A DNA stretch of 63,958 nucleotides. Origin: Aquirufa aurantiipilula. Lineage in GTDB: Bacteria > Bacteroidota > Bacteroidia > Cytophagales > Spirosomataceae. Of the stretch, positions 46,713 through 55,549 are shown piece after piece. The notes beneath the pieces were generated by a model, which was not told the DNA's origin, did no database searches, and saw only the letters and a program-made list of their open reading frames with translations. A program made the translations under genes and the position numbers. Location of the stretch: positions 24,348-88,305 of the forward strand of contig NZ_JAANOG010000012.1 of the NCBI RefSeq assembly GCF_019923745.1. Direction: 5' to 3'. Position 1 is the first letter of the stretch. Each line of letters opens with the position of its first letter.

Positions 46713-47657
46713 ATGATTCTCACACGCAGCATTTTACTTGGAGTATTGAGTTTTTGTACCTGGTCACTTTTTGCCCAACAAGAATCATTACGCATGGTAT
46801 ATCCTTTCATTCCCTTGTCTATCAATCCAGCCGAGGCGGGAAGTAAAGGAGTGGCCTCAGTGACGGGTATATTCAGAAGAAAGCCTTTGTTTCAGCAGGG
46901 TGGTGCTACAGTTTCCTCCCAACAGTATTTTAGTTTTGATATGCCAATCCGGCAAGAGCAATGGGGCATTGGTTTTTTGGCCTATAACACAGATCAATCC
47001 TATGGTCCATTGGGTGGAGGAATTGCAGCCAATTTGGGTTTAGCTGGATTAGTAGCTAAACGATTTGTTATCGGAAAAGGGCAGGGGCTTCAGTTGGGAT
47101 TAAATCTTGGTTTGAATCAGTATCCCGTGCTAGGTCGAAATGGAACTTCTGAGTTTGGAGGAAGTATTGGCTTTGGAATTGCCTATCAATATGAGAAATT
47201 AGAATTGGGGATAAGTCGGCCGACTCAAAGTTTACGTAGTTTGGAATGGACGAATCCCAATCCTATCTATGCTAAAATAGGTTATCATCTTTCTCCTGGT
47301 CAAGGGAATTTATTGAAGTTGGGAGCCTTGATGCGCCAACAATATTCGGAAACTCGCTTTGATTTGAATGCTGTTTTCTGGTGGCAAGAAAAATTTGGAT
47401 TGGGTATTTGGTGGCAAAATACAGGCTCAGAATTCTCTAATGAGGCACTTTTGGGCAGCATTGAGGTTCCTTTTGGTCGTAATTTTCGGGTAGGTTATGC
47501 CTATGATTTTTTGGGTAAAAACTCTGTGTATCTAAGTCCAGGTACTACGAATACCGGTACAAGCAGCACCCAAACTGCGGTATCAGCTTTTCATCAGATT
47601 TTTATGCGGTATGAAATTGATTTAGGTAATGGAAAAATTGCCAATTTCAGACCTTAA
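46713..47657 (+). CDS. PorP/SprF family type IX secretion protein
   Basis: 314 residues with a signal peptide ending near SLFAQ. PorP/SprF features are visible: SINPAEAGSKGVASVTGIFRR, FGIAYQYEKLELGISRP and GYAYDFLGK, all beta-barrel-like strands. This outer membrane family helps secrete or anchor T9SS cargo, notably proteins ending in the gliding-motility type B domain like the three giants at the start of the window. The gene starts on the base after the DUF3667 stop codon. Confidence 0.87.
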   Translation: MILTRSILLGVLSFCTWSLFAQQESLRMVYPFIPLSINPAEAGSKGVASVTGIFRRKPLFQQGGATVSSQQYFSFDMPIRQEQWGIGFLAYNTDQSYGPLGGGIAANLGLAGLVAKRFVIGKGQGLQLGLNLGLNQYPVLGRNGTSEFGGSIGFGIAYQYEKLELGISRPTQSLRSLEWTNPNPIYAKIGYHLSPGQGNLLKLGALMRQQYSETRFDLNAVFWWQEKFGLGIWWQNTGSEFSNEALLGSIEVPFGRNFRVGYAYDFLGKNSVYLSPGTTNTGTSSTQTAVSAFHQIFMRYEIDLGNGKIANFRP

Positions 47658-47805
47658 GCATGTGGCTAAATAATTTGATTATCTGTAGATATAATGATAA
47701 ATTTTAAAGATTTTTTTTGGGTTAGACTAAACAGTCGGAAATCCTTGGAAATTTGTGCTCCAAACGGGAAAAAACCCCAATTTTTTTGGGGATAATTATA
47801 ATCCC

Positions 47806-47830
47806 CTTCGTAAATTGCGAAGATTTTTTT
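47806..47830 (+). terminator. Intrinsic terminator after porP/sprF
   Basis: The stem CTTCG/CGAAG with a 7-nt loop runs into ATTTTTTT. A second hairpin (CCCC/GGGG around T residues) lies just upstream at 47775-47791. Confidence 0.6.
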
Positions 47831-47902
47831 AGACAAGATTAAATAAAATTAACCAATCAATAACGTTTGAAACTTTTCTGGATTTAGGCCAGATTTTACA
47901 TT

Positions 47903-50632
47903 ATGGATTCATTTTCCTACGTTGCCAATGCTGATACCCAAGTTATTTCTGACTTGTTTGATGCATATCGAGTTGACCCCAATTCAGTAGACAGTTCTTG
48001 GAGAGATTTTTTCAAGGGATTTGAGTTTGCTCAAACTTGGCAAGGAGAAGGCGCTTCGCCTTCAGGTGCTGCCTTAGAACCTTCACATGTTCAGAAAGAA
48101 ATGTCGGTAATCAGTTTGATTAAGGCATTCCGTTCAAGAGGTCACTTACTTTCCAAAACCAATCCTGTACGTGATCGTAAGGATCGTCAACCTCGTTTAG
48201 AAATCAAGGATTATTCCTTAACTGAGGCAGATTTAGATACGGTTTTCCAAGCGGGAAGTTTCTTAGGAATAGGGCCAGCGACCTTGCGTAAAATTTGTGA
48301 AGTATTAGAAAAAGTTTACGCCGGATCCATTGGATTTGAGTATTCATACATTCGTGAGGTTCGCGTAAAAGAATGGTTAAGAAATAAAATAGAAAAGGAG
48401 GCATTATCTTTTACGCCTTCCATTGAAGAGAAAAAGCAGATTTTACAAAAGCTCAATGAAGCAGTTGTATTTGAGAATTTCTTAGGTACAAAATATTTAG
48501 GTCAAAAGCGTTTTGGTTTAGAGGGAGGAGAAAGTACCATTGCAGGTTTGGATGCCATCATCAACAAGGCTGCTGATTTTGGTGTGAAGCAAGCGATGAT
48601 AGGGATGGCTCACCGGGGTCGTTTGAATGTACTTGCTAACATCATGCACAAATCTTATGAAGCCATTTTCGATGGTTTTGAGGGAAATGTACCTGATCAA
48701 ATTCATGGGGATGGCGACGTAAAATATCACTTAGGTTATTCTAGCCAGCATACAAGTCCTAATGGAAATGAGATTTCATTGAAATTAGCGCCTAATCCTT
48801 CTCATCTTGAGGCTGTAAATCCATTAGTAGAAGGTTTTTGTCGTGCCAGTGCAGATGCACATTACGACGGAGATTATTCTAAAGTACTACCCATATTAAT
48901 TCACGGAGATGCTGCATTAGCAGGTCAAGGAATTGTATATGAAGTAACCCAAATGGCTAAATTGAAGGGTTATTCTACTGGAGGAACCATTCACTTTGTG
49001 ATCAATAATCAGGTTGGTTTTACTACCGACTTTGAAGATGCACGTTCAGCTATTTATTGTACAGATGTTGCTAAAATCATTGATGCTCCCGTATTTCACG
49101 TGAATGGAGATGATCCAGAAGCGGTTGTATTTGTATCTCGCATGGCTGCTGAATTCCGTCAGGAGTTTGGTCGTGATGTATTTGTTGATATGGTTTGTTA
49201 CCGTAGAAATGGTCATAACGAGTCGGATGAGCCACGTTTTACTCAGCCTACTTTATATGCTAACATTACTAACCACCCTAATCCCAGAGAAATTTACACG
49301 CAAACGTTAATTAAACGTGGAGATATTGATGCCAAATTGGCTAGTCAAATGGATTCTGAATTTAAAGCGGAATTACAGGCTCGTTTGGATATGGTGAAAC
49401 AAAAAGTGAAACCTCCTTATGTGCCATTGAAATTGGATAACAAGTGGTCTACTTTGCGTTTTTCTAAAGCGGAGGATTTTGCGGCTTCACCGAATACAGC
49501 TATAAAAAAGGCGACTATTGACTTGGTTGCTAAAGCCATCACTTCATTGCCTGCAGGTTTTGTGGCATTGAAGCAAATAGAGAAAGTTATTTCAGACCGT
49601 AAAGGTTATTTTGAAAAAGGAGAATTAAATTGGGCCACTGCTGAGTTATTGGCATATGGTTCTATTTTGGCAGAAGGTAAAACAGTACGCTTGTCGGGCC
49701 AAGATGTTCAAAGAGGTACATTCTCTCACCGTCATGCAGTATTGCATGATGCCAATACTAACAATAATTATTGTAATCTAGATCATATCAAAGATGGTCA
49801 AGAGAAGATGCAAATCTTCAACTCCTTACTTTCTGAATATGGTGTATTGGGTTTTGAGTTTGGATATGCCTTAGCTAATCCAGATGCATTAGTTATTTGG
49901 GAAGCGCAGTTTGGTGATTTTGCCAATGGAGCTCAAACCATGATTGATCAATTTGTTAGTTCTCATGAATCAAAATGGGGTACACAAAATGGATTAGTTA
50001 TGCTTTTGCCTCATGGATATGAAGGTCAAGGTCCAGAGCACTCGAATGCACGTCCAGAGCGTTTCTTGCAGTTAGCTTCGGAAAATAACATGGTAGTAGC
50101 TAATTTAACTACTCCTGCTAATATTTTCCATGCATTGCGCCGCCAATTGACTTGGGAATTCCGTAAGCCATTGGTAGTGATGTCGCCAAAATCTATTTTC
50201 CGTCATCCAAAAGTGGTTTCTCCGATTGAAGCATTTACAAAAGGTAAATTTCAGGAGGTTATTGGAGATACTTACGCCGAAAAAGCGAAAGTTAAAAAAG
50301 TGTTATTGTGTAGCGGTAAAGTGTATTTTGACTTGTTAGAAAAGCAAGAAAAAGACGCTCGTAAAGATGTAGCAATCATTCGTATCGAGCAATTACATCC
50401 ACTACCTACAGCTCAAATTGAAAAGGAATTAGCTCAATACAAAAATGCAGATGTATATTTTGTCCAAGAAGAACCAGAAAATATGGGGTATTGGTCATAC
50501 ATCATTCGTGAATTTGGTTGGTCTAAATTCAAAGGATTGGTTGCACGTAAGAAAAGTGCATCTCCTGCAACAGGATTCTTAAAGGTTCATGCTGAAGAGC
50601 AGGCTGCCTTGGTTAATAAAGCATTTGAATAA
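47903..50632 (+). CDS. sucA: 2-oxoglutarate dehydrogenase E1 component
   Basis: 909 residues. The N-terminal motif YVANADTQVISDLFDAYRVDP is the E2-contacting segment. GMAHRGRLNVLANIM and the thiamine diphosphate region NGDDPEAVVFVSRMAAEFRQEFGRDVFVDMVCYRRNGHNESDEP are typical. The transketolase-like C-terminal half includes QDVQRGTFSHRHAVLHD. It decarboxylates 2-oxoglutarate in the TCA cycle and passes the succinyl group to E2, encoded 22 bp downstream. Confidence 0.96.
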   Translation: MDSFSYVANADTQVISDLFDAYRVDPNSVDSSWRDFFKGFEFAQTWQGEGASPSGAALEPSHVQKEMSVISLIKAFRSRGHLLSKTNPVRDRKDRQPRLEIKDYSLTEADLDTVFQAGSFLGIGPATLRKICEVLEKVYAGSIGFEYSYIREVRVKEWLRNKIEKEALSFTPSIEEKKQILQKLNEAVVFENFLGTKYLGQKRFGLEGGESTIAGLDAIINKAADFGVKQAMIGMAHRGRLNVLANIMHKSYEAIFDGFEGNVPDQIHGDGDVKYHLGYSSQHTSPNGNEISLKLAPNPSHLEAVNPLVEGFCRASADAHYDGDYSKVLPILIHGDAALAGQGIVYEVTQMAKLKGYSTGGTIHFVINNQVGFTTDFEDARSAIYCTDVAKIIDAPVFHVNGDDPEAVVFVSRMAAEFRQEFGRDVFVDMVCYRRNGHNESDEPRFTQPTLYANITNHPNPREIYTQTLIKRGDIDAKLASQMDSEFKAELQARLDMVKQKVKPPYVPLKLDNKWSTLRFSKAEDFAASPNTAIKKATIDLVAKAITSLPAGFVALKQIEKVISDRKGYFEKGELNWATAELLAYGSILAEGKTVRLSGQDVQRGTFSHRHAVLHDANTNNNYCNLDHIKDGQEKMQIFNSLLSEYGVLGFEFGYALANPDALVIWEAQFGDFANGAQTMIDQFVSSHESKWGTQNGLVMLLPHGYEGQGPEHSNARPERFLQLASENNMVVANLTTPANIFHALRRQLTWEFRKPLVVMSPKSIFRHPKVVSPIEAFTKGKFQEVIGDTYAEKAKVKKVLLCSGKVYFDLLEKQEKDARKDVAIIRIEQLHPLPTAQIEKELAQYKNADVYFVQEEPENMGYWSYIIREFGWSKFKGLVARKKSASPATGFLKVHAEEQAALVNKAFE

Positions 50633-50654
50633 TTAAAATAAAAGCCGAACAACA

Positions 50655-52199
50655 ATGGCCATAGAAATGAAAGTGCCCGCTGTGGGCGAATCGATTACGG
50701 AAGTTACCGTTGCTACTTGGAACAAGAAAGAGGGTGATGTGGTGAAGTTGGACGAAGTTCTTTGTGAATTGGAGTCAGATAAGGCAACTTTTGAATTGCC
50801 TGCAGAAGCAGAAGGAATTTTACACATTGTAGCAAAAGAAGGGGATGTATTGCCCATTGGTGCTGTAATTTGTACCATAGAGGTTGTTGGTGCTCAAGCC
50901 GCAGCTCCTTCTCCTGCCCCAGCAGTTGTAGTAGCAGACAGTCCTGCTCCTGCGCCAGTAGCTGCTTCACCAGCGGCTCCAGCAGCAGAAAGTAAGGTAT
51001 TGGAAGTAAAGGTTCCTCCTGTAGGAGAATCTATCACAGAAGTGACCGTTTCTGTTTGGAATAAAAAATCGGGCGATACTGTTGCCCTAGATGAAGTTTT
51101 ATGTGAATTAGAATCTGATAAAGCCACCTTTGAATTACCCGCTGAATCAGCTGGTGTATTACAAATTGTAGCTGAATCAGGTGCTGTGGTACCTATTGGA
51201 GGTATTTTGGCAACCATCACAGTTGGTGCATCTGCTAGCACAGTCGTTTCAAGTGCATCGCCTCAAGCAGTTGCCTCAGTGGTTGCACCTGCAGCAGCTC
51301 CTGTTTCTGCAGAATCCTATGCAGCCGGTCACCCTTCTCCAGCAGCAGCTAAAATTTTAGATGAAAAAGGAATTGCTGCCTCACAAGTAGCAGGAACGGG
51401 TGTTGGAGGAAGAATTACTAAGGACGATGCTCAAAATGCACAGCCACCTGTAGCCGCACCAGTTGCGTCTGCACCAGCAGCAGCATCAGCTTCTGATGTA
51501 CGAGGTTCTCGTCGTGAAAAAATGAGCTCATTGCGTAAAACAGTGGCTCGTCGATTAGTAGCTGTGAAAAACGAAACGGCCATGTTAACCACATTTAATG
51601 AGGTTGATATGAAGCCAGTAATGGATTTGAGATCCAAATACAAGGATAAGTTTAAAGAAAAGCACGGTGTAGGATTAGGCTTTATGTCATTCTTTACCAA
51701 AGCAGTTTGTGTTGCCTTGAAGGAGTTTCCTTCAGTAAACGCTAAGATTGATGGAGATGAAATGGTATTCCATGATTTCTGTGATATTTCTATTGCCGTA
51801 TCTGCTCCAAAAGGTTTAGTGGTACCGGTTATTCGCAATGCAGAGAATTTAAGTCTTGCTGGTATAGAATCAGAAGTGGTTCGATTGGCGGTAAAGGCAC
51901 GCGATAATAAATTGAGTTTAGAAGAAATGACAGGAGGAACATTTACGATCACGAATGGTGGCGTATTTGGTTCCATGATGTCAACTCCTATCATCAATGC
52001 CCCTCAAGTAGCTATTTTGGGTATGCACAATATAGTTGAGCGTCCAGTAGTAGTGGATGGTCAAATTGTAATCAGACCCATGATGTATTTAGCTTTATCT
52101 TATGATCACCGTATTATCGACGGTCGTGAGTCAGTAAGCTTCTTAGTACGCGTGAAGCAGTTGTTGGAAGATCCTGCTCGTTTTTTATTAGATATTTAA
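50655..52199 (+). CDS. odhB: 2-oxoglutarate dehydrogenase E2 with two lipoyl domains
   Basis: 514 residues. Two lipoyl domains in tandem: residues about 2-77 with the lipoyl Lys in ESDKATF (Lys 43), and about 115-190 with the same ESDKATF motif near 153-159. Ala/Pro-rich linkers separate them. A peripheral subunit-binding domain ([20 protein letters not shown]) and the catalytic acyltransferase domain with DHRIIDGRE (about 486) follow. Many E2o proteins have a single lipoyl domain, so the duplication is notable. It transfers succinyl groups to CoA and works with E1 upstream and E3 downstream. Confidence 0.95.
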   Translation: MAIEMKVPAVGESITEVTVATWNKKEGDVVKLDEVLCELESDKATFELPAEAEGILHIVAKEGDVLPIGAVICTIEVVGAQAAAPSPAPAVVVADSPAPAPVAASPAAPAAESKVLEVKVPPVGESITEVTVSVWNKKSGDTVALDEVLCELESDKATFELPAESAGVLQIVAESGAVVPIGGILATITVGASASTVVSSASPQAVASVVAPAAAPVSAESYAAGHPSPAAAKILDEKGIAASQVAGTGVGGRITKDDAQNAQPPVAAPVASAPAAASASDVRGSRREKMSSLRKTVARRLVAVKNETAMLTTFNEVDMKPVMDLRSKYKDKFKEKHGVGLGFMSFFTKAVCVALKEFPSVNAKIDGDEMVFHDFCDISIAVSAPKGLVVPVIRNAENLSLAGIESEVVRLAVKARDNKLSLEEMTGGTFTITNGGVFGSMMSTPIINAPQVAILGMHNIVERPVVVDGQIVIRPMMYLALSYDHRIIDGRESVSFLVRVKQLLEDPARFLLDI

Positions 52200-52205
52200 C
52201 AACGT

Positions 52206-52236
52206 GAATAGGCCTTAAGGGGCCTATTCCTTTTTT
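52206..52236 (+). terminator. Strong intrinsic terminator between odhB and lpdA
   Basis: Perfect 9-bp stem GAATAGGCC/GGCCTATTC with a 6-nt loop, then CTTTTTT. The lpdA ATG lies only 10 bp after the T run, so there is no room for a promoter between them. Confidence 0.85.
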
Positions 52237-52246
52237 CCATTGCCTT

Positions 52247-53653
52247 ATGTTAGAATTTGATGTTGTTGTAATTGGTTCAGGTCCTGGTGGTTATGTCGCA
52301 GCTATTCGTGCGTCACAGTTAGGATTTAAAACTGCCATTATTGAGAAATATGCTGTTATGGGAGGTACCTGCTTAAACGTGGGTTGTATTCCTTCTAAAG
52401 CTCTTTTAGATTCTTCGGAACACTTTTATAATGCCATTCACCATTTTGAAGAACACGGTATTGTGGGAGGAAAACCTAAGGTTGATTTGGAAAAAATGAT
52501 TGCCCGTAAAGCAGGTGTGGTGGAGAAAATGAATGGCGGAATATCCTTTTTAATGAAGAAAAATAAGGTAACAGTATTTCATGGTTTAGGCTCATTTGAA
52601 AGTGCCAAAGTAGTGAAAGTTACCCAAGCTGACGGAAAAGAAGAATTGTTGTCGGCTAAAAATGTTATTGTAGCTACGGGTTCAAAGCCAACGAATTTGC
52701 CTTTTATTCCTGTCGATAAAACACGTATTATTACATCTACGGAGGCATTGAAATTGAAAGAAATCCCTAAGCATTTAATCGTTATTGGTGCAGGGGTGAT
52801 TGGTGCTGAGTTAGGATCTGTATATGCACGTTTAGGTTCAAAAGTTAGTTTTGTAGAATATGCAGATGGTATGATTCCCACCATGGATAGAACCATGGGT
52901 AAGGAATTGCAGAAGTCTATTGCCAAATTAGGGGCTGATTTTTATTTCTCTCACCAAGTTACTGGGGCAGAAAATAAAGGTAAGGAAGTAGTGGTTAAAG
53001 CGAAAAATGCCGCAGGAGAAGAAGTGGAAATTAAAGGAGATTACTGTTTGGTATGTATCGGTCGTAAACCATATACGGAAGGTTTAAATCTATCTGCAGC
53101 TGGATTGCAAGCGGATGAGCGTGGAAGAATTGCCGTAGATGAGCATACTTTGCAAACATCCGTTCCAGGTATTTATGCCATTGGCGACTTGATTCGTGGA
53201 GCAATGTTAGCCCATAAAGCAGAAGAGGAAGGTGTTTTTGTTGCGGAAGTAATTGCGGGTCAAAAGCCGCATATTAATTATAATTTGATTCCAGGTGTTG
53301 TTTATACTTGGCCTGAAGTTGCCTCTGTTGGTAAGACAGAACAAGAGCTTAAGGCTGCAGGTATTGCTTATAAAGATGGTTCTTTTCCATTTAAAGCACT
53401 TGGACGCGCCGTTGCTTCCATGGATGTAGACGGTTTGGTGAAAGTGTTAGCAGATGCTAAAACGGATGAAATTTTAGGAGTTCATATCATTGGTGCGCGT
53501 GCAGCTGATATGATAGCAGAAGCTGTTGTTGCGATGGAATTCAGAGCCAGTGCAGAAGATGTGGCACGTATGTCACATGCCCATCCTACATACACAGAAG
53601 CAATGAAAGAAGCTTGTTTAGCTGCAACCAGCAAACGCGCAATTCACGCCTAA
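52247..53653 (+). CDS. lpdA: Dihydrolipoyl dehydrogenase (E3)
   Basis: 468 residues. An N-terminal FAD-binding motif (VVIGSGPGGYVAAIRASQLG), the redox disulfide GGTCLNVGCIPSK (about 39-51), an NAD-binding motif (VIGAGVIGAELGSVYARLG) and the C-terminal catalytic HAHPTYTEAMKEA (His and Glu) are all present. It reoxidises lipoyl groups of 2-ketoacid dehydrogenase complexes. It follows odhB behind a strong terminator, and its stop codon lies one base from the convergent mscL stop. Confidence 0.96.
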   Translation: MLEFDVVVIGSGPGGYVAAIRASQLGFKTAIIEKYAVMGGTCLNVGCIPSKALLDSSEHFYNAIHHFEEHGIVGGKPKVDLEKMIARKAGVVEKMNGGISFLMKKNKVTVFHGLGSFESAKVVKVTQADGKEELLSAKNVIVATGSKPTNLPFIPVDKTRIITSTEALKLKEIPKHLIVIGAGVIGAELGSVYARLGSKVSFVEYADGMIPTMDRTMGKELQKSIAKLGADFYFSHQVTGAENKGKEVVVKAKNAAGEEVEIKGDYCLVCIGRKPYTEGLNLSAAGLQADERGRIAVDEHTLQTSVPGIYAIGDLIRGAMLAHKAEEEGVFVAEVIAGQKPHINYNLIPGVVYTWPEVASVGKTEQELKAAGIAYKDGSFPFKALGRAVASMDVDGLVKVLADAKTDEILGVHIIGARAADMIAEAVVAMEFRASAEDVARMSHAHPTYTEAMKEACLAATSKRAIHA

Positions 53654-53654
53654 T

Positions 53655-54008
53655 TTATTCACCTGCTTTTTCTTCTGAAGATTTAAAGCGGTTGGTCATT
53701 TTGATTAGTAAAAACATCACAAAAGCGACTAATATAAAGTCGATGAAAATGGTGATGAAATTACCGTATTGAATGGCATTTTCAGGAGAAAGGATTTTGC
53801 CGCTGGCATCATATTGAGCTTCGCTCAAAACATATTTCATGGCTTTGAAATCGACTCCAGTGGTTAATTCACCCACAATCGGCATGATAACTCCATCAAT
53901 CAATGCTGTGGTGACCTTACCAAATGCAGCTCCCATAATAAAGGCAACTGAAATTTCAATAAGGCTGCCTTTCATGGCAAATTCTTTGAATTCTTTGATA
54001 ATACTCAT
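53655..54008 (-). CDS. mscL: Large-conductance mechanosensitive channel MscL
   Basis: 117 residues. The first helix (AFIMGAAFGKVTTALIDGVIMPIVGELTTG) is the pore-lining TM1 with the conserved Gly/Ala pattern, preceded by FKEFAMKGSLIEISVA. TM2 (ITIFIDFILVAFVMFLLIKMTNR) follows a periplasmic loop, and the tail is charged. It opens under membrane tension to release solutes on osmotic downshock. It is convergent with lpdA, with only one base between the stop codons. Confidence 0.94.
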   Translation of the reverse strand: MSIIKEFKEFAMKGSLIEISVAFIMGAAFGKVTTALIDGVIMPIVGELTTGVDFKAMKYVLSEAQYDASGKILSPENAIQYGNFITIFIDFILVAFVMFLLIKMTNRFKSSEEKAGE

Positions 54009-54204
54009 GGTGAAATTATTTTTAAGGGATTAAGGAATGGTATACAAAAAGGTCTGATAATTTCGTTTGTTTACTGATAATCTAAATGTAAGGCTTCTCA
54101 AATATCAGGTTTCTAGAAACTTGAGTTCAAATACTTGATTTTTTTTTAATTTTCAATCCTAAGTTTGAAATTGTTTCAAAACAAATTTCTAAGCAATTAA
54201 TGAG

Positions 54205-54212
54205 TAAATTTG
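54205..54212 (+). promoter_or_regulatory. -7 element for the sialidase gene
   Basis: TAAATTTG matches TAnnTTTG, 18 bp before the chosen ATG. Confidence 0.5.
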
Positions 54213-54230
54213 ATTTTACCGTTCTTCGTC

Positions 54231-55391
54231 ATGAAAACAGCACTCATTTTTTCGACTTTTTGTTTATTTTCTTGGGGACTTTTTGCGCAAAAGTCTGACC
54301 GAGTAAACGTTTTTCAATCTGGACAGGATTCCTATGCCAGTTTCCGTATTCCTGCTATCATTAAACTTCCTCATGGTGAATTATTAGCTTTTGCTGAAGG
54401 GAGAAAAGGAAGTGCAGCCGATTTTGGGAATATTGATATCGTTTCGAAAACGAGTAAGGATGGAGGGAGAACTTGGTCCCCAATTCAAAAGGTGGTGGAT
54501 GTAGATTCTTTACAAGCTGGTAATCCTGCTCCCGTGGTTGATTATTGGGATCCAGAATATCCACAAGGACGAATCTTTTTATTTTATAATACAGGCAATA
54601 ACCATGAAAATTTAGTACGACAAGGCAAGGGACTAAGAGAGGTTTGGTACATTACCTCCACTGATGAAGGTAAAACATGGTCAGCACCAGTGAATATTAC
54701 TAAATCCGTACATCGCCCTGCTCAAGAGCCATATAAATTTGCCGAAGATTGGCGGTCTTATGCCAACACGCCGGGCCATGCTATGCAAATTAGTTCCGGG
54801 AGGTATCGTGGAAGGATATATGTAGCAGCGAATCATTCTAGTGGGGCGCCCAAATCTGATTTTTCCGATTATGTTTCTCATGGTTTTTATACCGATAATC
54901 ATGGTCAAAGTTTTCAATTAAGTCAATCTTTAGGATTACTAGGCAGTAATGAAGCAACAGCGGCAGAATTATCGGATAATCGCTTATTATTGAATGCTAG
55001 AAATCAAAAAGGGGATGTTCGCACGCGAATTGCAGCTATCAGTTCAGATGGGGGTAATACCTGGGAAAAAACATACTATGAAACTTCTTTACCCGATCCA
55101 GTTTGTGAAGGATCTTTACTATCCATAGGTTATAGACAGGGCAAAAGTGTATTGGCATTTTCCAATGCAGCAGACCAAGAAAAACGTAATCATTTGACCT
55201 TACGCATCAGCTTTGATGAAGGATTAACCTGGCCCATTAGCCATGAAATTGATTCTACAAATGATCCCACAAAAAATCCTGATTTTACAGCATATTCTGA
55301 TATTGTCAAAATTGATGAAAATCGAATAGGTGTTTTATACGAACGAAATGATTATGCCGAAATCGTTTTTGTCAGCGTTAAATGGGAGTAA
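54231..55391 (+). CDS. Secreted sialidase (BNR/Asp-box family)
   Basis: The ATG at 54231 gives a signal peptide (TALIFSTFCLFSWGLFAQ). A FRIP motif (SFRIPAII) that supplies a catalytic Arg is followed by FAEGR and four Asp boxes: SKDGGRTW, STDEGKTW, SSDGGNTW and SFDEGLTW. This is a six-bladed propeller exo-sialidase that releases terminal sialic acid (GH33-like); the residue GSEA-like region NEATAAELSDNRLLLNARN fits the active site. There are no sialic acid catabolism genes nearby. It could scavenge host or algal glycans. Confidence 0.88.
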   Translation: MKTALIFSTFCLFSWGLFAQKSDRVNVFQSGQDSYASFRIPAIIKLPHGELLAFAEGRKGSAADFGNIDIVSKTSKDGGRTWSPIQKVVDVDSLQAGNPAPVVDYWDPEYPQGRIFLFYNTGNNHENLVRQGKGLREVWYITSTDEGKTWSAPVNITKSVHRPAQEPYKFAEDWRSYANTPGHAMQISSGRYRGRIYVAANHSSGAPKSDFSDYVSHGFYTDNHGQSFQLSQSLGLLGSNEATAAELSDNRLLLNARNQKGDVRTRIAAISSDGGNTWEKTYYETSLPDPVCEGSLLSIGYRQGKSVLAFSNAADQEKRNHLTLRISFDEGLTWPISHEIDSTNDPTKNPDFTAYSDIVKIDENRIGVLYERNDYAEIVFVSVKWE

Positions 55392-55419
55392 AAATGTGTT
55401 TTTTGGCTAAGGCTAGCCA

Positions 55420-55452
55420 AACGCTGTCAAGGTTTGGAACCTTGCCAGCGTT
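55420..55452. repeat. REP-like stem-loop, family 1, copy C
   Basis: Arms AACGCTG/CAGCGTT, a T-C mismatch, inner stem CAAGGTT/AACCTTG, loop TGG. It lies between convergent genes and may serve as a transcript end for both. A small extra palindrome (GGCTAGCC) lies just upstream. Confidence 0.82.
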
Positions 55453-55549
55453 AGCGATTTAGCTCATTCAATTTGAAGGATAGCTTCCTTAGCCAAACGA
55501 TTGAAAATTCAAAAAAAGTATATGAAGTATTAAACTATCAAGTACTTGA

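Noticed and set aside
54009-54230. A further gene in the mscL-sialidase gap
   Set aside because: Only AT-rich sequence with a -7 element near the sialidase start; no open frame of convincing length.
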